Positions 59,230-64,000 of a stretch of DNA of 64,000 nucleotides are shown one piece after another. The notes beneath the pieces were generated by a model, which saw nothing but the letters and a program-made list of their open reading frames with translations, searched no databases and was not told the origin of the DNA. Origin of the DNA: Notolepis coatsorum (lineage: Eukaryota; Chordata; Actinopteri; Aulopiformes; Paralepididae); assembly GCA_963971535.1 (NCBI GenBank), contig OZ020589.1, forward strand, positions 57,376,342 to 57,440,341, read 5' to 3'. Position 1 is the stretch's first letter; each line of letters opens with the position of its first letter. A program made the position numbers and the translations under genes.

Positions 59230-60272
59230 GAGTAGGTCTGAGGCGGCCAGAAGATGCAGAGCGTAGGGGTCTTAGGGTGTGTAGTTAGAGACCATTGACC
59301 GGAGGTAGGCGGGAGCGGTTCCCTTTGTTCCCGGTATGCTAGGTCGAGGGCCTTGAAGCGGATACGTGCAGCAATGGGGAGCCAGTGCAGGTCCCTAAGA
59401 AGTCGGGTGACATGGGCCGACATCGGTAGGTTTGAGATCAGGCGGGCCGCTGCATTCTGAATGAGTTGAAGAGGCTTGGTGGCAGTGGCCGGGAGGCCAG
59501 TGAGCAGTGCGTTGCAGTAGTCGAGGCGGGAGATGACTGTTGATTGGACGAGGAGTTGGGTGGCTTCTTTTGTCAGGAAGGGGCCTGACGTTGCTCAGGA
59601 GGAATCTGCAGGTTCTGGTTGTCGCTGCGATGTGAGCAGAGAAGTTCAACTGGTCGTCGAGGACAACACCAAGGTTCTTGGCGGTCGGGGACGCGGTCAC
59701 AGCTGCATTCTCGACTGTGATGGAAAGGTCGGTCAGGGGGGAGGATTTGGCCGGCAGGTGGAGCAATTCTGTTTTGCTTAGGTTCAGTTTGAGGTGGTTG
59801 GTTGTCATCCAGGCGGAGATGTCGGACAGACAGGCTGAGATCCGCTCAGAGACGTGGATATCTGAGGGAGGGAAGGAGAGGAGGAGTTGAGTATCATCGG
59901 CATAACAATGATACGAGAAGCCATGAGACATGTTACCCAGTGATTTAGTGTAGAGGGAGAAGAGAAGGGGTCCTAGGACCGAGCCCTGGGGGACACTCGT
60001 CCGCAGGAGGCGGGTGGCCGACAGGGTCCCTCTCCATGACACTTGGTAGGAGCGGTCATTGAGGTATGATGTCAGCCATGTCAGCGCAGAGCCAGCCACT
60101 CCCATTCATGCGAGGGCCACAAGGAGGATCTGATGGTTGACTGTGTCGAAGGCTGCAGATAGATCTAGGAGAATCAGGACAGAGGAGAGGCCTTTCGCTT
60201 TTGCTAAGTGAAGTGCCTCTGTGACCGCAATGAGGGCCGTTTCTGTGGAGTGGCCAGTCCGGAAACCAGACT
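59230..60272 (-). pseudogene. L2 copy 2, reverse transcriptase part
   Basis: The frame 59395-60105 contains the RT region after the palm A motif: SVPQGSVLGPLLFSLY, then HCYADDTQLLLSFP with the catalytic YADD, then SDISAWMTTNHLKLNLSKTE. It shifts frame near 59585, and the C-terminal residues continue separately (59166-59423). The region encoding the fingers and motif GNYRPVSLL is deleted at 60272. Confidence 0.87.
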
Positions 60273-61727
60273 ATGGTCTGGAGGAGTGGGGAGGGTAGCC
60301 GGTCCAGCTGGCATGTAGTCGGACAGTTCGATGTTACCAGTGTCAGGGTCTCGGCTTCTGTAATGGGAGAGAAAGATGAGACGAGGATGAGGATCTCGAT
60401 TCAGTATTTGGAATGGGTGGGGGTTGGGAAAAGGATCTGCGGATGTTCTCCACTTTTTCCTCAAAGAAGATTGCGAAGTCTTCGGCAGAGAAAGATGAGG
60501 GAGGAGGGGGTGGGGGGGAGTGAGGAGGGAGGACATGGTAGCATGCAGTTTGCGAAGATTCTTGGCATAGGCCTCGATCCTATGGTGAAAGAAAGAAGCT
60601 TTGGCATTAGTAATGGTTTTGGAGAATGTCAACAATAGGTTGTGATATGTGTCGATGTCAGCAGTGAGGCGTGGCTTTCTATACTTCCTCTCAGCCGCTC
60701 TCAGGACCGGTCTTTGTTCTCTCACTGCATCTGTCAGCCATGGACTCGGTGGGGAACGGCGGGCAGGTTTCTCAACGAGGGGACAGAGCTTGTCGAAGGA
60801 GGTTGCAAGGGCTGAGAGGAGGGTGGAGGTTGCCATCTCTGTGGGGAGAGCAGAGAAGGTGTCACTCAAAGGTAGAGCGGATAGTATGTCAGAGGAGAGG
60901 GTGGAGGGGGATAGGGAGGGCAGGTTGCGTCTGAGTGAGACGGTTTGAGTTGGGGTGAAGACCTTTCGGTTAAGCATGAAAGTTAGTGAGAAGGATATGA
61001 AGGAATGGTCAGATACATGTAGGGGAGTTACCGTGGTGTTAATGATGCTGGAGTAACGGGAAAATATGAGATCCAAGGAGTTGCCTGCTTTGTGGGTGGG
61101 AGGCATGGCAGTGGGAGTCAGGTCAAACGATTGTAGGAGGGAGACCACTGGGACCGACTGAGATGAGTCAGGCAGGTTGAAGTCGCCCAATAGAAGGAGA
61201 GGGGTACCATCTTCCGGTAAGGAGCTTAGAAGCATGTCCAGCTCATCTGTGACGTGATCAAGCGGACCTGGAGGGCAATAGAGTGTAACAATGGTGAGAT
61301 TGAAAGGATTAGAGACAGATACTGCATGATATTCGAGAGAGGAGAGTGACAGTTCTGGGAGTGGTGTTAAGTTTGTAGCCCATGAAGGAGATGTCATGAG
61401 GCCAGTGCCTCCACCCCGTCTGGAAGGTCGAGGTGTGTGTGTGAAGTTATGGTTTGTAGATAATGCTGCAGGTGTTGATGAGTTATTGGGGGTTATCCAG
61501 GTCTCAGTTAGAGCCAGAAGCAGCAGATTTTCACTATGGGCGTAGGCAGTAATGAAGTCAGCTTTCTTGACTGCTGATTGACAATTCCATAAGCCTCCCC
61601 GTACTGTGACAGGTGTATTAGTGGCTGTAGGAGGATAGGAGAGATTAGCCGGGTTGCTAGCAAACTGCCGTGGATGGGTTAAATCTGTTCTGGAGGAGCA
61701 GATTATGGATACAGGTATGAGACACAT
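60273..61727 (-). pseudogene. L2 copy 2, endonuclease and linker
   Basis: The 507-residue frame carries an apurinic-type endonuclease that nicks the target: GLWNCQSA at 45-52 (Asn48), LTETW at 73-77 (catalytic Glu75), LYCPPGP at 149-155, GDFN at 181-184 (Asp182/Asn184), NSLDLIF at 216-222 and SDHSFISFSL at 239-248 (catalytic His241). All core residues are present. Near 60550 the frame shifts away from the RT, so the last ~100 residues are not native. Confidence 0.88.
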
Positions 61728-61970
61728 TGTGGTGTCAAGAGTGGCAGGGAGAAAGTTGAAGGGAGTAGGGCGGAAGCGAGGTAGTAGAGAAATAGCAGAG
61801 TGGGAGGGAAAAGAAAAATGTTCAGAGTGGAGTGAACGATAGGATTATGGTGTACTTAGCACTAGCTGGATCGGTGGATCCCTCAGTGGATAACTCCAGG
61901 AAAACTCCTCTTTGTCCCTCTTCGTTTTCTTGATGCTTCGCTGACGCTATGGCAGCAAGCCTTTAAATCA

Positions 61971-62350
61971 CTATCACTAATTATTTCTGTCAGCTGGGTG
62001 AAACTACTTTACAATTAACAATTTCCACAACACAATTCTTAGTCACACACTTCAAAATGATGTACACAAGTATTATTCCGTTAAATGATCCTACCCTCTC
62101 TGCTGTTTGTCATCAGAATGATTTCAACAGAGAAAAAGCTGGTATTTAACAGAAAAACCTGTCTCAAGTGCCCACTCAACTACACAAAAGCCACATGCAC
62201 AATGGCCACGCCTCCAGTTTCTGTCAGCTGGGTGAAACTACTTTACAATTAACAATTTTCACAACACAATTCTTAGTCACACACTTCAAAATGATGTACA
62301 CAAGTATTATTCAGTTAAATAATCCTACCCTCTCTGCTGTTTGTCATCAG
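61971..62350. repeat. 133-bp direct duplication
   Basis: The segment starting TTTCTGTCAGCTGGGTGAAA occurs at 61983-62116 and 62218-62350, nearly identical, separated by about 100 bp. Nothing else seen here. Confidence 0.9.
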
Positions 62351-63020
62351 CAGACTGGTAGTGGACTTCGTCACATGGTGCGATAAAAACAACCTGCAGC
62401 TAAATGTGGCGAAGACCAGGGAACTGGTGGTGGAGCTGGGGAGGAGGAGTGCACCTGTGACCCCTGCACCTGTGACCCCCGTTCCATCAGGGGAGTCGAT
62501 GTGGACATGGTTGAGGACTACAAATACCTCGGTGTGCACATCGACAACAAACTGAACGGGTCAAAACACGCAGAGGCACTGTACAAGAAGGGCCATAGCC
62601 GACTCTACTTCCTCAGAAGGCTGAGATCATTCAATGTCTGTACAAGGATGTTGAGGATGTTCTATGAGTCGGTGGTGGCGGGCGCCTTCTTGTACGCTGT
62701 GACCTGCTGGGGCAGCGGACTGAGAGCAGGGGACACAAACAGGAAGATAAGCTGGTCAGGAAGGCCAGTAGCGTGGTTGGGGTGGAGCTGGACTCCCTAG
62801 CGAGGGTGGCGGAGAGGAGGAGCCTTGCTAAGCTCCAGGCCATCAGGGAAAACCCCTCCCACCCACTATACACAGACTTGGCTGACAGGAGGAGCATGTT
62901 CAGTGCTAGGCTAACACTACCTAAATGCACCACTGAACGGCACAGGAAGTCCTTCATTCCAACAGCCATCAGACTATACAATGCATCACTGTGCCTCACT
63001 GCATCACTGAGCACAGAGTG
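62351..63020 (+). pseudogene. LINE reverse transcriptase C-terminal half (frameshifted)
   Basis: Three overlapping frames give DFVTWCDKNNLQLNVAKTRELVV, then YKYLGVHIDNKLNGSKHAEALYKKG with LYFLRRLRSFNVCTRMLRMFYESVV, then VGVELDSLARVAERR...CTTERHRKSFIPTAIRLYN and a stop near 63020. These are the post-palm, thumb and C-terminal parts of a common teleost non-LTR RT. The palm and endonuclease are absent, and two frameshifts lie near 62490 and 62745. Clade uncertain (jockey/CR1-like grouping). Confidence 0.85.
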
Positions 63021-63217
63021 ACAGTTACCATCTTCCTGGACTCTTACTTTTGAAACAGCACTGTGCCATACTGCACCTACTGTAGACCTCAGTATATTTT
63101 TACTGTATTTATTTACTGTATATTTTATTCCATTTTTATTTAATTTTATTCTACTCTTATCTTAGGCAATTTAATTTGTTTTGTTATTCTTATTTGTGAC
63201 CTGTTCTGTCTAAATGT

Positions 63218-64000
63218 TTAACACTTTGATTGCCTAAGGCTAAATTCATGATATACCATCCGTTGCCAGCTCTATTTAACATGGAGAAGTTCCCCTTCTT
63301 TGCAGGGCTATAACTTTTTAAATTCTATTGCTAGATTGCCATTATTAGGGCCCATTCAAGGTCCTATATGTATTGTTCATGGTGTAGCAACGTTAAACTT
63401 TTTCATTCACATATTCATACTAAAATATGGTCTAAGGTATAAGTATGTTTTCATCTCTTTCTGCAGCTTTCTCCAGAACGTGATTTATAGCCCCAAATGC
63501 ATTATGTGGATGATGAAATACAGTTTGATAGCAATCGGCGCGATATAAAAAATTCCAACAGGACGTACTTCTGGAAGTTACTACACGTCATCTGATGTTG
63601 ACCGGATGGGCGAGGGGGCGTTTATAATTCCGTGGGCAGCGTTATACCATTCATCTAATGTGGGTCATATGTTCATCAGATCAGTTAGTATCGAACACGG
63701 TAATATTACACGCTAAAACTCACCCCAGTCTCCTCGGGCCGTTGGGCGATCAGCGTGGGGTAGACAGTTTTCCATTATGGGATGTCGAAATACCCGGTCC
63801 ATTTCCAGGTTATATAATAGTATATACGTCCAAATCATGTTGTTTATCGAGTTATTGGCAACGGATCGCTATGTATTGTGTCGAGCTCGAGTCCCGGGAC
63901 CTATAGCGAGTGCCCGGAAGTAATATGGGTGATCACCACTTCATCCACATGACTTCCTGTTTGGCGCTTCTGCCGATCGGCCACCAGATGGCGCTCTTGA
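63218..64000 (+). mobile_element. piggyBac MITE, CACTTTRATCGCC family, copy 3 (runs off window)
   Basis: Starts TTAACACTTTGATTGCC and is collinear with 10940-11894 to the window edge, which corresponds to about 11718 in copy 1. The right TIR lies beyond 64000. Confidence 0.85.

Larger units (their letters stand above)
56344..61970 (-). mobile_element. L2-clade LINE, copy 2, long but damaged
   Basis: The 3' tail (ACATTTACATTTAGTCATTT) is at 56344 and the coding region extends to an endonuclease start near 61727. Possible 5' UTR runs to about 61970, where homology cannot be followed. The copy is split by the foldback element (56726-59211). It has lost about 245 bp of RT relative to copy 1 at 60272, where copy 1 continues through 9320-9563. 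Confidence 0.88.

Noticed and set aside
59230..61727. L2 copy 2 considered as a potentially active LINE.
   Set aside because: It is split by a foldback element, has lost about 245 bp of RT and carries further frameshifts.

Overview
The window looks like teleost fish genomic DNA made almost entirely of transposable elements. The evidence is L2/CR1-clade LINEs with the standard fish L2 3' tail, a BEL/Pao retrotransposon, many hAT, piggyBac and mariner-type inverted-repeat elements, a tRNA-derived SINE, and long CA/GT, TA and ATT microsatellites. I could not assign a species. I see no convincing host gene, tRNA gene, rRNA gene or CRISPR array. Element borders were called by eye from terminal inverted repeats (TIRs), target-site duplications (TSDs) and comparison of copies within the window.

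Layout. 0.5-7.8 kb: four DNA transposons, two with 8-bp TSDs (hAT type) and one flanked by TTAA (piggyBac type), plus a nested TTAA MITE. 7.9-10 kb: a 5'-truncated L2 (minus) inserted into a dead pogo/CENP-B-like transposase. 10.9-11.9 kb: a piggyBac MITE. 12.2-18.1 kb: a BEL/Pao element (minus) with one LTR, its gag 5' end missing and several frameshifts. 18.3-25.4 kb: a complete non-coding LTR retrotransposon with two 2.1-kb LTRs, a GTTGT TSD and a 16-copy 44-bp internal repeat. 26.2-35.4 kb: a giant inverted repeat with about 3-kb arms around a 3-kb LINE-filled spacer; one arm carries a solo LTR. 35.5-48.1 kb: a piggyBac element with a spliced transposase gene, whose intron holds a 5.1-kb hAT that itself holds three more transposons. 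48.1-51.4 kb: a SINE, then a LINE endonuclease gene split by a hAT that holds a TTAA MITE that holds a TA-flanked MITE. 51.4-56.3 kb: LINE scraps, microsatellites and a perfect hairpin. 56.3-62 kb: a second L2 (minus), split by a 2.5-kb foldback element with a 9-bp TSD. 62.3-63 kb: another LINE RT remnant. 63.2 kb to the end: a third copy of the piggyBac MITE.

The most interesting locus is the piggyBac gene. It has a CCAAT/TATA promoter, a first coding exon, several tiny acidic exons that are all phase 1 and of 51, 51 and 48 nt (a fifth, 46 nt, appears broken), a large DDD transposase exon with all three catalytic aspartates, and a cysteine-rich C-terminus after a frameshift. Three internally deleted relatives with the same TIR type (TTAA-CACTTTRATCGCC) lie in the same window, so a parent and its non-autonomous derivatives can be compared directly.
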